DNA of 30,265 bases from contig WRMX01000011.1 of the NCBI GenBank assembly GCA_009776905.1, forward strand, positions 750-31,014, written 5' to 3'. Below the pieces are notes generated by a model that was not told the DNA's origin, searched no databases, and saw nothing but the letters and a program-made list of their open reading frames with translations. Within the stretch, counting starts at the first letter, position 1. Each line of letters begins with the position of its first letter. The position numbers and the translations under genes were made by a program. Below are positions 6,521-14,970 of the stretch, in pieces. This DNA comes from Oscillospiraceae bacterium (GTDB lineage Bacteria; Bacillota; Clostridia; Oscillospirales; Oscillospiraceae).

Positions 6521-8512
6521 TCAAACTTCTGCGTATCGTTGATAATTCTCCTCTAGAGTTGGCGCATATGGCTCTTGCAAATGGAAGTTGACGGACAAAT
6601 ATCGCGAGACGACCTTGCCGTCCTCCAGATGGACAGGATTCCAATTCCCGGTCTCCTCCACTTCGGAAATATCATTCCGGGCAAAACTGAGCCTCGGCAC
6701 GTTTTTCGTCCTTGCAAGCGCGACCTGCATATATGCGATGCCAAGCTCCGCGAGCGAAATGCTCTCGACGGCGCGCGCCAGTTCGTGCGGGTTAGAGACA
6801 TACATGCGCTCGCCTTCGGTTTCGAGCAAATCACGCATCCTGCGGATGCCCATGTTTAACGTGTGCTCGGTCTTATACGCCCCGCAATAATCCTGCATTA
6901 TGCGCGCGACAGCATAATTGAACTCTTTCCAGCCGATGTCGCCGCCGGGATTATTGACCGGAGCGAATACGCGGGCTTTCTCTTTTGCTATCTGCTCCGC
7001 ATCCGGCTCAATCTCGCTGTTTTTAGACGCAAACACCGCCGCCTGCCTGCCAGCATAGCGCCCGGTCGTATGGGCTTCGCCATGGCAGCCCGCGTTCGGG
7101 AGAGGACCGTAGCCCGCAGCGAACAGCCCCGGGAGAGATGTTTGCAGCCGCCAATCGACGAGGAAGCCGCCATATCCCGACCTCCAGTTTGGCGGCGAAT
7201 GGCTGGGTCCCATCCACGATCCGCCCAGACCCATTGCGCCATAATCGCCAACGGGGTATTGCAACATATCCTTATCCGGGTCGAAGCCCCATGATGTCAG
7301 GTTTTGGTATATCGGCACGCGGCACTTGCCCTCGTGCGCGAGCATAAGGCCGAATATAATCCGCCGGGATGTCGGGCTCAGCAAGGTGAAGTCATTATAA
7401 AACGGCTGACTATATTCGCCTGCGGTAATTTTCTTCCCAACGTCGCGGTCACCCACCGTCGCCATGTATTTGGGTTTATATCCATTGTCCAGCGCGATGC
7501 CGTGTCCGATGACGAACGACCCTTCCTCGCCCGATTTGAATATATCTTCCTCGTTGTAAATCAGTCTCCCGTCCGGGTAGGAGTAATAGACCTCCTTCCC
7601 GTCTTTGTCGACGACAGGGGCGCCCTGATATGTGTTGTTGTCATTGCCGGTGCTGTATGGAGCGTAGCCCATGCCCGTGATCGCGAATGTGACCATCTCC
7701 ATGCCGACGAATTCAGCTCCCGCGCGCCAGCCGATCGTGTGCCCCATCGCAGTATTATTGAGATCCGCCATGGACTGGCTGACTGTCAGCTCCGGCGCAA
7801 AGCTCCAAAGCCTGCTTCTGGCCTGCGCCGTGCAGATTACGACGGCTTTCGCTTTGAAGATATAAAATTCGCCGGTCCTGTCGTTGACGCCGGTCGCCCC
7901 GATGACGCGCGCGCCCTGCTTGCCGCCCTCTGTCAGCAACGACGTGGCGCATGTGCGGTCGAACACCTGCGCGCCGAGACGGCGCATTTCCTTGTCAACG
8001 CATGGCTTGATGTTGTAACCGTATATGCGGAGGCAATGCTTGTTTTCGATGTCATATGCAAACAGCAGCTTCGTCTCCTCATCGCGGAACATGCTGCCTT
8101 GAAACTCATCGTCTTCGTCCCTAATCTGGACGCCGAACTTCTCCGTTTCAAGTAAGGTGTCCCATCCTTCCATGCCGACGATATATCGGGCAAGGCCGTT
8201 TGTATATCCGTCGGTCGCGTCCATCGCGGCTTCGGAATACATTTTAGGCGTGACTTTAGAACATGGGTTCCTGACAGCTCCATGCCAATGGTCCACTCCT
8301 GCTCCGCCCATGCCGCTGCGCTTACTGAACCCGCGGTCCATCACAGCGACGCTCGCTCCTTTTTGCAGCGCGGAGATAGCAGCCCTGCAGCCCGCAACGC
8401 CACCGCCGATGACAAGAACATCTGTATTGACGACGACTTCCTTTCCGTATGAGACTTGATATGGCCATTGCGGCACCTTTCCTGTCTCATTAACATATTC
8501 ATGCCAATTCAA
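6521..8512 (-). CDS. FAD-dependent oxidoreductase, AprA/SdhA (fumarate reductase flavoprotein)-like, copy 1
   Basis: A 663-residue flavoprotein, last gene of the minus-strand operon. It starts at TTG 8512 with GGAG nine bases upstream. The FAD-binding Rossmann motif VIGGGVAG lies at residues 34-41 and a conserved SGMGGAGVDHW block at 66-76. A late block with GLFAAGYG and GRYAGRQAA closes the FAD site. The C-terminal helical region includes NPHELARAVES, matched by NPHELVRVLES in the paralogue at 21681-23642. The family (adenylylsulfate reductase alpha / fumarate reductase flavoprotein) oxidises or reduces small molecules through FAD. No sulfate-assimilation genes are nearby, so APS reduction is unlikely. 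It has no adjacent ferredoxin of its own, unlike copy 2. It is 18 bases from the SDR gene, so they are co-transcribed. Confidence 0.87.
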   Translation of the reverse strand: MNWHEYVNETGKVPQWPYQVSYGKEVVVNTDVLVIGGGVAGCRAAISALQKGASVAVMDRGFSKRSGMGGAGVDHWHGAVRNPCSKVTPKMYSEAAMDATDGYTNGLARYIVGMEGWDTLLETEKFGVQIRDEDDEFQGSMFRDEETKLLFAYDIENKHCLRIYGYNIKPCVDKEMRRLGAQVFDRTCATSLLTEGGKQGARVIGATGVNDRTGEFYIFKAKAVVICTAQARSRLWSFAPELTVSQSMADLNNTAMGHTIGWRAGAEFVGMEMVTFAITGMGYAPYSTGNDNNTYQGAPVVDKDGKEVYYSYPDGRLIYNEEDIFKSGEEGSFVIGHGIALDNGYKPKYMATVGDRDVGKKITAGEYSQPFYNDFTLLSPTSRRIIFGLMLAHEGKCRVPIYQNLTSWGFDPDKDMLQYPVGDYGAMGLGGSWMGPSHSPPNWRSGYGGFLVDWRLQTSLPGLFAAGYGPLPNAGCHGEAHTTGRYAGRQAAVFASKNSEIEPDAEQIAKEKARVFAPVNNPGGDIGWKEFNYAVARIMQDYCGAYKTEHTLNMGIRRMRDLLETEGERMYVSNPHELARAVESISLAELGIAYMQVALARTKNVPRLSFARNDISEVEETGNWNPVHLEDGKVVSRYLSVNFHLQEPYAPTLEENYQRYAEV

Positions 8513-8530
8513 TATACGTCACTCCTTGCG

Positions 8531-9535
8531 TTATTTTGCCCTCTTGGACGGGTCTACCCAGTCGATGTCTTTCCTCGCTTTGACAGCGCCGACATCGTCC
8601 ATGCTCTTTGGAAGGACGAGAGTGCTCCTGTCATATCCTTCTGTTTCAAGCGTCATCCTCTTTTGCTCTTCTGAAGGAGGCCGCATCATTCGCTCTTCGA
8701 GCTCTTTCATGCCTTCAACGGTGGTGTATAAGGCAAATCGTTGCAGCATGCTCTCAAACAGCTTCGCCCCGCTCGGATACGGCACGATGAGGAACACTCC
8801 GTCTTCGATGCCCTTCTTGTGGCGCATGGCAAGCTCGCGCGGGTCGAGGCCGTATTGCTGCATGGAGGTGTACATGAACTCTGCGGTCTCCTCCGTGATA
8901 TTGTACCCGGTGTTTTTGAGATGCTCGGGGCGGGTCTTCAAGGCTCCATCGTTAATATTGGAGTTGATGTTCGCGGGCACCATCGCCGAAACTTCGATGC
9001 CATATGGCTTCAATGCCTGGTAATAACTCTCCATGATATTGAGCGCTGCGGCTTTGGCCGCTGCATACGGAGCTATTGCAGCGCCGGCGCCGAATGCTCC
9101 CATAGAAACGGTTGTGGTTATATGGCCGCCCTTGCCGGCTTTGATCATGCGAGGAACAAATGTGACGAGGCCATTGACGACGCCCCAAAAATTGACGCCG
9201 ACGACCCAGTCAAAGTCCTCAAACGTTGACGCTTCCACAGGACCGAATGTGTTAACGCCCGCAGTCTGGATGAATAGGTCCGGAGTAGTGCCAAAAACAC
9301 GCTCTGTCTCATCGGCAGCGGCGGCCCAGCCGTCTCTGTCCATGACATCCAGCTTGATGAAATGAACTTGGGCTCCTTTGTCCTTGAAATGCGCGGCAGC
9401 TTTGTCCATATGGTCTTGCCGTACGTCAGCGATGACTACTTTCATGCCTGCCTCGGAAAAAATCTGCGCTTGTCCAAAACCGGCGCCGGATGCGCCACCC
9501 GTGATGAATGCAAGTTTGCCTGCGAAATCTTTCAT
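8531..9535 (-). CDS. Short-chain dehydrogenase/reductase (SDR) with C-terminal extension
   Basis: The protein is 334 residues from ATG 9535, behind GGGGAG; a longer open frame reaches 9601 but has no such site. Cofactor motif TGGASGAG is at 12-19, D37 at the end of the second strand favours NAD(H), and TAGVN (91-95) stands for the usual NNAG. The catalytic set N115, S144, Y157 and K161 (YAAAK) is complete. It should interconvert an alcohol and a ketone in the cytoplasm. It is about 80 residues longer than a classical SDR; the extra C-terminal tail is charged and may aid oligomerisation or substrate choice. In bai-type pathways an SDR (BaiA) acts beside OYE reductases, so a hydroxyl/keto step in this pathway is plausible. 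Confidence 0.88.
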   Translation of the reverse strand: MKDFAGKLAFITGGASGAGFGQAQIFSEAGMKVVIADVRQDHMDKAAAHFKDKGAQVHFIKLDVMDRDGWAAAADETERVFGTTPDLFIQTAGVNTFGPVEASTFEDFDWVVGVNFWGVVNGLVTFVPRMIKAGKGGHITTTVSMGAFGAGAAIAPYAAAKAAALNIMESYYQALKPYGIEVSAMVPANINSNINDGALKTRPEHLKNTGYNITEETAEFMYTSMQQYGLDPRELAMRHKKGIEDGVFLIVPYPSGAKLFESMLQRFALYTTVEGMKELEERMMRPPSEEQKRMTLETEGYDRSTLVLPKSMDDVGAVKARKDIDWVDPSKRAK

Positions 9536-9559
9536 AAGTGTCTCCCCTTTAATATAGTA

Positions 9560-9587
9560 TTTGTAACCGGCGGATTCGTAATGACAA
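9560..9587 (-). promoter_or_regulatory. Weak candidate promoter before the SDR gene
   Basis: Read on the minus strand, TTGTCA (9582-9587) and TACAAA (9560-9565) are separated by 16 bases, about 25 bases before the SDR ATG. The -35 box is five of six to consensus and the -10 four of six. It could boost expression of the last two genes, but the 146-base gap may simply be read through from upstream. Confidence 0.3.
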
Positions 9588-9681
9588 CGAAACGAGTTCA
9601 TGAATCGTGATCATCGTATCCTAGCCGACCGCTGCCAGCGCAAGCTATCTTTCCAGTTCCGGATAGATGGTGTCGCTTGTC

Positions 9682-10671
9682 TCAGTGGTTTTTGTACCAA
9701 TCTTTGACGTAATCATAGTAGAAGTTTTTAACGATCTCGCGGTTTCTATTGGCATCGGGGTCGTCCATCGGACCCATCACCATCGCGCCATATGTGAATC
9801 CGCCGCCCGGAGCGTAGAAATCGACATATTCCGCAAGCGAATCTCTGATTTCCTTTTCGCTCGCCTTTTCTTCGAGCAGGTGCCGCCCGGTCCAGCCGCC
9901 GGGAAATGCCAGTTTGTTGCCGTATTTTTTCTTGATTCCGGGCAAGTCGTTTGAATCCTGCGGGGAGTTCCACTCCGTGATGCCGATATCCAGCCAATCG
10001 TCGATGTATTGTTCGCACTTCCCGCAATCATGCCTGCTGATGACCATGCCTTCGTTGAGAGCGATGTCCGCATGGAGCTTGTGGAAAGGTTTAAAGATTT
10101 TTTTATACATATCGACCGAGAAGAATGGCGCGCGATATGCCGCATCGTCGTCCATGAGCCCCAAGACCTCCGGTTTGAGGTATTTGATTTGTTGTTTGAG
10201 AACCATCGTATAGAATTTGGAAATCTCCGTGAGAAGCTCAATGACTTCCTCCGGCTCTTCAAACATTGCGAGCAGCGCTCCTTCAAAACCCATCAGACTG
10301 ACAAGCGTAAGCCAATAGTCTCCGCCGCCGACGCCAACGCATTTGTTTTCCCTGTCAAAATCCTTGCTTGCGTTTTTATAGTAGCTCTCCCAATCGCGGT
10401 CGGAAACATCCTTGATCTTCAGCTTATCGCGCCATTTTGAAATGTCGTCTATGATGACATGATTCGGCTCCGGCATGGCGCCAAACATAAGGTCCGCGCC
10501 GGCGCCGACATATTTGACGCCGAGCGCCGTGACGATGGGGCCGTCGGGCGCCATCCTCGGAGTCAGCAGCTCGTCCTCGACCACCTGGCTATACGGCTCG
10601 TAGAAACCGGATGGCACAAACTCGGGGATCTCTCCTCGCATCATGCGGAGATAGTTTTCTTTTGGTGTCAT
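9682..10671 (-). CDS. Uroporphyrinogen decarboxylase-fold protein, MtaA/methyltransferase-like
   Basis: A 329-residue protein from ATG 10671, preceded by AAGGAGAG. It begins TPKENYLRMMRGEIPEFVP, the typical entry of UroD-fold proteins of anaerobes, and carries H214-D-C216-G-K-C219. The HxC pair resembles the zinc-thiolate site of MtaA-type corrinoid methyltransferases, but there is no cysteine anywhere after C219. The third MtaA ligand is therefore absent or replaced by C219. Family members either decarboxylate porphyrins or move methyl groups to or from corrinoid proteins in O-demethylation. No corrinoid protein or heme-pathway gene is in the window, so neither role can be assigned. It lies between an OYE-type reductase and an SDR in one operon, which points to a job on the same substrate. 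Confidence 0.82.
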   Translation of the reverse strand: MTPKENYLRMMRGEIPEFVPSGFYEPYSQVVEDELLTPRMAPDGPIVTALGVKYVGAGADLMFGAMPEPNHVIIDDISKWRDKLKIKDVSDRDWESYYKNASKDFDRENKCVGVGGGDYWLTLVSLMGFEGALLAMFEEPEEVIELLTEISKFYTMVLKQQIKYLKPEVLGLMDDDAAYRAPFFSVDMYKKIFKPFHKLHADIALNEGMVISRHDCGKCEQYIDDWLDIGITEWNSPQDSNDLPGIKKKYGNKLAFPGGWTGRHLLEEKASEKEIRDSLAEYVDFYAPGGGFTYGAMVMGPMDDPDANRNREIVKNFYYDYVKDWYKNH

Positions 10672-10793
10672 GTGAATCTCTCCTTATAATAAATATTTTT
10701 GTTATTATTATGTTATGGATATGAATGACCAACAAGCGCACGATAAGACGAAAACGTTGATGCAGTAAACACGAAGCTGCCACGCATAATGCA

Positions 10794-10813
10794 GAGCGCC
10801 CGGCGTTGCGCTC
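10794..10813 (-). repeat. Short GC-rich hairpin after the second OYE gene
   Basis: GAGCGC and GCGCTC flank an eight-base loop, five bases beyond the stop codon of the minus-strand reductase. There is no T tract. It may slow RNA decay or partly terminate. The rest of the 147-base gap before the UroD-like gene is A+T-rich, with no strong promoter. Confidence 0.3.
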
Positions 10814-10818
10814 GGCGT

Positions 10819-12774
10819 TTACATCCGGCGGCCGATGAGCTTTGCCGCAGAATACGCGGTGCTTGTGGCGTAAAGGATATTCGCGGGCCTCCTGCACTCG
10901 CCGATCATATGGAAAACGCCGGCGCAACGGCCGAGCTCGACCGCTTCTTCTTGGAGAGGCCTCATCCCGGCAGCCAGAATCACGGTGTCGGCAGGGAAAA
11001 ATGACTCGCCATCAGCGCCCTCGCACCGCACTCCGTCCGATGTTATCTCCACTGCTTTTGTATAGAAATGCATAGGAATGCCTCTTTGCGCGATGATATC
11101 TTGTATTGCCTGCTTGTGGGTGCTGTTGCCGCCATCGCTGATATCCCCGAACTGTTCAACCACATCGGCAGTGATGCCATATTCATCGCGGAGGAAAATC
11201 GCCAGCTCCGTGCCGACAAACCCGGCGCCGAGAATGACAACCTTGCCCTTAGCCAGAGAAGGCTCGACAAAGACATCGATTGCTTGATGCACATTCTCGC
11301 CCCCAATGCCCGGAATATTGGGAGTCAATGGCTCTGAACCCAATGCAGCAATGATGACATCAGGCTTGATTGCCTGGGCATACGCCGGCGTGACTTCGGT
11401 ATTGAGCCTTAAATCGATGCCGGAATTAAAAACCAGCGCGCTTTGCTGCATGATATACTCATGCAAACGTTTTTTGAAAGGAACATCCTTTTCGCAAAGA
11501 ATGCGCCCCCCGAGCTCGCCGCTTTTTTCGCATAAAATGACATCATGGCCGAAGCTGTCCGCCGACAATGCAGCCTGCATGCCCGCAATGCCCCCGCCGA
11601 TCACGAGGACACGCTGCCTTGTAACCTCCGGGAGGGAGTAGTAGACTTCCCTTTCACGCCCGATTTCCGGATTGAGCGCGCAAACGATGTCGCCATGGCC
11701 GACGCCCTCGGCAAAACAATTGAGGCACCGCATGCATCTGCGAATGCTTTCAGGCCGCCCGCTGCGGACTTTGTTTGGCAGCTCGGGATCGCAGACAAGC
11801 CCGCGCGCCATATAGACTATATCCGCCTGCCCTGTTGCGAGAATTTCTTCCATATAATATGGGTCGCTCAAACCACCGACAGCGGCGACGAGCGACTTCC
11901 CGACATGTTTTTTAATTTCAGCAGCATATTCGACGTTCCTGCCATGGGGGTAGAACATGCTAAGATGAGTGCGCGCGAATGTGCCCGCTTTATAGCGGTC
12001 GATAGCGCCGACGGACACATGGATGATATCAGCAAGCCCATCGAACTGCTCGGCGATGCGGCACCCCTCTTCGATGCCGTAACCGCCTTCGAGAATCTCG
12101 TGGCCGCTGATGCGTATCTCGACGGGGAAATCCTCGCCGCATAGCTTTTTGATCTCCGCGATGACCATTGCGGGGAAGCGGCAACGATTTTCGGGATTGC
12201 CGCCCCATTTGTCCGTGCGGGTGTTGATAGTCGGCGACATAAACTGCTGCAGGCCAAATCCGTGGGCGCCGTGCAGGCTGACCATCTCGAACCCGGCTCT
12301 TTTAGCGGCCGCGGCTGCATGAGCAAACCCGTTGATGACCTCAAGGATCCGCTCATCTGACATAGCGACGACCTTTCGCCCGTTGCCCATTTCCATTTCC
12401 ACAGGGCCCCAGAGCGGGTCGCTGCTGTGCGAGTTGATGCCCGCGAACTGGAGTTCCACCACCGCGACGGCTCCTTGGCGGGCGATAGCGCTCGCGACGC
12501 GCGAGTAGTTGTAGTTGCTCATTCTTGTGATCTCGCGGGGCCATCGTCCGAGCTTATACTCGTCAGGATCCACATCGACTTCGCTGACCGTGATCGCCGC
12601 TGCGCCACCCATCGCTTTGCGTTCAAAATACATAACGCCGGCGATTGTGGGCTGGCCGTCGTAGTCGATTTCCGCGGAGTTGATCGGCGCTCCGAACATT
12701 CTGTTTTTGAACATCACGTTGCCGATTTTGAGCGGAGAGAGCAGGTGCGGGAATGTTTCATTTGCGTTTACCAT
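10819..12774 (-). CDS. Old Yellow Enzyme / 2,4-dienoyl-CoA reductase-type Fe-S flavoprotein, second paralogue
   Basis: The protein is 651 residues from ATG 12774, directly after GAGGAGG; an upstream in-frame ATG at 12813 lacks such a site. Domain order equals that of the 3074-5035 gene: FMN barrel (about 1-345), 4Fe-4S cysteines C347, C350, C353 and C365, FAD fold (VIGGGIAG near 390) and NAD(P)H fold (ILGAGFVG near 510). The catalytic stretch is H168-G-A-H171-G-F173, with Phe at the position of the usual proton-donor Tyr. Sequence identity with the first OYE is high around the Fe-S site and FAD loop but low in the barrel front. The two therefore probably reduce different intermediates or isomers, as BaiCD and BaiH do. 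It is the first gene of a four-gene minus-strand operon and is transcribed away from the MoaF-like gene. Confidence 0.9.
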   Translation of the reverse strand: MVNANETFPHLLSPLKIGNVMFKNRMFGAPINSAEIDYDGQPTIAGVMYFERKAMGGAAAITVSEVDVDPDEYKLGRWPREITRMSNYNYSRVASAIARQGAVAVVELQFAGINSHSSDPLWGPVEMEMGNGRKVVAMSDERILEVINGFAHAAAAAKRAGFEMVSLHGAHGFGLQQFMSPTINTRTDKWGGNPENRCRFPAMVIAEIKKLCGEDFPVEIRISGHEILEGGYGIEEGCRIAEQFDGLADIIHVSVGAIDRYKAGTFARTHLSMFYPHGRNVEYAAEIKKHVGKSLVAAVGGLSDPYYMEEILATGQADIVYMARGLVCDPELPNKVRSGRPESIRRCMRCLNCFAEGVGHGDIVCALNPEIGREREVYYSLPEVTRQRVLVIGGGIAGMQAALSADSFGHDVILCEKSGELGGRILCEKDVPFKKRLHEYIMQQSALVFNSGIDLRLNTEVTPAYAQAIKPDVIIAALGSEPLTPNIPGIGGENVHQAIDVFVEPSLAKGKVVILGAGFVGTELAIFLRDEYGITADVVEQFGDISDGGNSTHKQAIQDIIAQRGIPMHFYTKAVEITSDGVRCEGADGESFFPADTVILAAGMRPLQEEAVELGRCAGVFHMIGECRRPANILYATSTAYSAAKLIGRRM

Positions 12775-12808
12775 ATCGAACCTCCTCATGTCATATCTAT
12801 TTACCGCC

Positions 12809-12837
12809 ATCATACCATATCATTATAGCCAATACAA
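12809..12837 (-). promoter_or_regulatory. Candidate promoter of the minus-strand redox operon
   Basis: On the minus strand TTGTAT (12832-12837) is followed after 17 bases by TATGAT (12809-12814), about 35 bases before the ATG at 12774. A second possible -10, TATAAT, lies at 12822-12827 without a good -35 box. The placement fits the start of the operon. Confidence 0.45.
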
Positions 12838-12881
12838 GCTAAGAAGCCCTTAATAATTTCGTAATAATTTCAAAGCCGCTA

Positions 12882-12911
12882 TTGATTTATCATCCGACAT
12901 ATGGAATAATG
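12882..12911 (+). promoter_or_regulatory. Candidate promoter of the MoaF-like gene
   Basis: TTGATT (12882-12887) and ATAATG (12906-12911) are 18 bases apart, about 44 bases before the ATG. Together with the minus-strand promoter it forms a short divergent control region (12775-12954), a natural place for one shared regulator. No clear operator palindrome was seen. Confidence 0.4.
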
Positions 12912-12954
12912 AGGGCACGGCAAGCAAAAATTTAACAAAAGGAGAGTCAACAAT

Positions 12955-13830
12955 ATGGACATGAGGGAATTCAACCAATACGGAGCGGGCGGCATAGCTC
13001 AATACGATGCGCCGCAAAACTACGAACTCGTGGGACAGACATTCGATTTTTCCATGGATGACGGCATCGATTACACCCTGCGCTTCATAGACAAAGAAAC
13101 TGTCGAATGGAATTTTGAAAACGAGCAGCCTCAAAAGGCAGTCAATTATCTGTGCCACAAAGGCGACGACACGACATATCTTGTGAGTTATGAGCTTGCG
13201 GGCGCTGCTATGCGCACAAATCACACGTGGGTGATCGATCTCGAGAATTGGCTCGTGACCCGCATCATTGCCATCATCGGCGAGCATCCGAAATATGAAT
13301 ACCTTATCAAGCCAAAGTATGAGTTTGGCGAAATCAAGCGCGAGGGCGTCGAGCCAAAGATTTATCCGAGGCATGGTTATACAAACGATCTCACAGGGAC
13401 TATCGTGCAATGGTTTTATGGCAGCGAAATGACGACGGTGCATGTCTATTATTGCTCTGACTACTACCGCATCACTTATCCGCCCGAAAAGGCATCGTCT
13501 CGCACATTCAACGAGGCATTGGCAAAGCTACCCTCTTCCGACGAGCCTACGGCTTATATCAAGATCAAGGAAGGGATGTATCTGTTTTCGCTCACGGAGT
13601 ATAATGCCGAGAAGATCATCGGCCCCGCGTTCGGTTTCAGGAGCAACACGATGGCGTTCTTGCAGAATTACAAGCGCGTGACATTGACGGGCAGGGCTTT
13701 CGGCACGACGATGTTCGACGGCAACAAAAACAACCTCCACATTTCGTTTGGCGCTTTTGGCAAAATCCTGCAGCCTACTGATGAATATATTCTGAAACTT
13801 CTGACAGATCCGAATCCTTACATTGTATAG
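12955..13830 (+). CDS. MoaF-family protein
   Basis: A 291-residue protein from ATG 12955 with AAAGGAGA upstream. Two halves are visible: residues about 24-125 start YELVGQTFDFSMDDG and end in a beta-rich stretch, and residues about 138-290 start PRHGYTNDLTGTIVQWFYG. The RHGxTNDLxG block, the later EGMYLFSLTE and the final hydrophobic strands match proteins annotated as MoaF (N- and C-terminal MoaF domains), a calycin-like barrel. Despite the name, MoaF has no demonstrated step in molybdenum-cofactor synthesis, and similar proteins often lie beside small-molecule catabolic genes. No moa or mob genes are present here. A role as ligand-binding protein or small-molecule lyase or isomerase for the pathway is my inference. 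It is transcribed divergently from the redox operon. Confidence 0.72.
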   Translation: MDMREFNQYGAGGIAQYDAPQNYELVGQTFDFSMDDGIDYTLRFIDKETVEWNFENEQPQKAVNYLCHKGDDTTYLVSYELAGAAMRTNHTWVIDLENWLVTRIIAIIGEHPKYEYLIKPKYEFGEIKREGVEPKIYPRHGYTNDLTGTIVQWFYGSEMTTVHVYYCSDYYRITYPPEKASSRTFNEALAKLPSSDEPTAYIKIKEGMYLFSLTEYNAEKIIGPAFGFRSNTMAFLQNYKRVTLTGRAFGTTMFDGNKNNLHISFGAFGKILQPTDEYILKLLTDPNPYIV

Positions 13831-13884
13831 CGTGATACGGCAGATTTCCTGTGTTTTTTCGTTGAAAATTATCTAACCTACGTA

Positions 13885-13913
13885 TTGACAACAAGCTATT
13901 ATTAAGCTACAAT
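13885..13913 (+). promoter_or_regulatory. Strong sigma-70-type promoter of the ABC transporter operon
   Basis: A perfect TTGACA (13885-13890), a 17-base spacer, and TACAAT (13908-13913, five of six) lie about 95 bases before the first permease gene. Transcription should begin near 13920, leaving a leader of roughly 90 bases. No operator palindrome is obvious. Confidence 0.75.
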
Positions 13914-14010
13914 AACGCAATTGTAGACCCTGCACAAAAAGCCGGCCCCAAGCAGAATCTCCGCACAGCAAAGTCACTACATCAAGGTAGAAAACATTAG
14001 GAGGAGGAAT

Positions 14011-14970
14011 ATGCTAAGGTACATTATCAGGCGCTTGTTGCTGATGATCCCGACGCTGCTGGGCATTACGTTCATAGTGCTGCTGTTCATCGTGATCACT
14101 CCAGGCGACCCCGCGCGACTGATGGCGGGCAATGATGCCTCAGAAGAGGAAGTCGAGGAGCTCAGGCAAGAGATGGGGCTCAACGACTCGCTCCCCGTCA
14201 GGTATGTCAACTACATCAGCAATATCCTAAAAGGTGATTTTGGCAAATCGTTCAGAACAAAAAGACCCGTTATGACAGAAATTATGACACGATTCCCATA
14301 TTCGCTCATGCTCGTTTTCATCAGCCTGATACTAGCGGTTTTCATCGGGATTCCGCTGGGCATCTATGCCGCGACGCATCAATACTCTTGGAAGGACAAC
14401 GCCGCAATCTTTGGATCGCTATTCTGCGTGTCGATGCCCGGATTCTGGTTTGCATTGATGCTCATTCAGTTGCTGTGCGTCAAGCTGGGCATTTTGCCTG
14501 TAGCGGGCGTCGACAAATGGCAGGGATGGATTTTGCCATCTCTCACGGGCGCGTTAGGCTTTGCCGCGACCATCGCCAGACAGATGAGGTCAAACTTGCT
14601 GGAAGTCATCAGACAGGACTATATAACAACCGCGCGCGCCAAAGGGCAGACCGAATTAAAGGTCCTCTACAGGCACGCGCTTAAAAATGCCGTTATCCCT
14701 GTCATAATGATCGTCGGCGGCATATTCGGCATGGCAATGGGCGGCTCGATGATTTCCGAAGTCATTTTCTCCATTCCCGGCCTCGGCAGCTATACCCTTT
14801 CCGCTTTGAGCGCAAGAGACTACCCCGTCATTCAAACAAGCGTGTTCTTCATGTCGGCATTGTTTGCCGTCGTATTGCTGCTGATCGACCTTGCATTCGC
14901 GCTTGTCGATCCTAGGATTCGTTCGCAATATGTGACTCGAAAGAAAAAAAGTACTAAGGGGGTGGCATAG
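14011..14970 (+). CDS. ABC transporter permease, DppB/OppB type
   Basis: A 319-residue inner-membrane protein from ATG 14011 behind AGGAGGAGG. It opens MLRYIIRRLLLMIPTLLGIT, the standard first transmembrane helix of DppB-type permeases, and has about six hydrophobic segments. The coupling loop near residues 205-235 reads DYITTARAKGQTELKVLYRH, the EAA-like motif that contacts the ATPase. A periplasmic-side loop contains GDFGKSFRTKRPV, typical of the family. It forms a channel with the next gene. Its stop overlaps the GTG start of that gene by one base, so translation is coupled. The family imports peptides, nickel or other small molecules; the context suggests the pathway substrate. Confidence 0.93.
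   Translation: MLRYIIRRLLLMIPTLLGITFIVLLFIVITPGDPARLMAGNDASEEEVEELRQEMGLNDSLPVRYVNYISNILKGDFGKSFRTKRPVMTEIMTRFPYSLMLVFISLILAVFIGIPLGIYAATHQYSWKDNAAIFGSLFCVSMPGFWFALMLIQLLCVKLGILPVAGVDKWQGWILPSLTGALGFAATIARQMRSNLLEVIRQDYITTARAKGQTELKVLYRHALKNAVIPVIMIVGGIFGMAMGGSMISEVIFSIPGLGSYTLSALSARDYPVIQTSVFFMSALFAVVLLLIDLAFALVDPRIRSQYVTRKKKSTKGVA

Noticed and set aside
7304..8155. A 283-codon plus-strand frame inside the AprA-like copy 1
   Set aside because: It is a shadow of the real minus-strand flavoprotein gene, which has clear FAD motifs, a ribosome binding site and a paralogue.
3074..12774. A true bile-acid 7-dehydroxylation (bai) operon
   Set aside because: Two OYE-type enzymes and an SDR are shared, but no BaiB-like CoA ligase, BaiE-like dehydratase, BaiF-like CoA transferase or BaiG-like transporter is present, and UroD, cupin, MoaF and AprA-like genes are extra.
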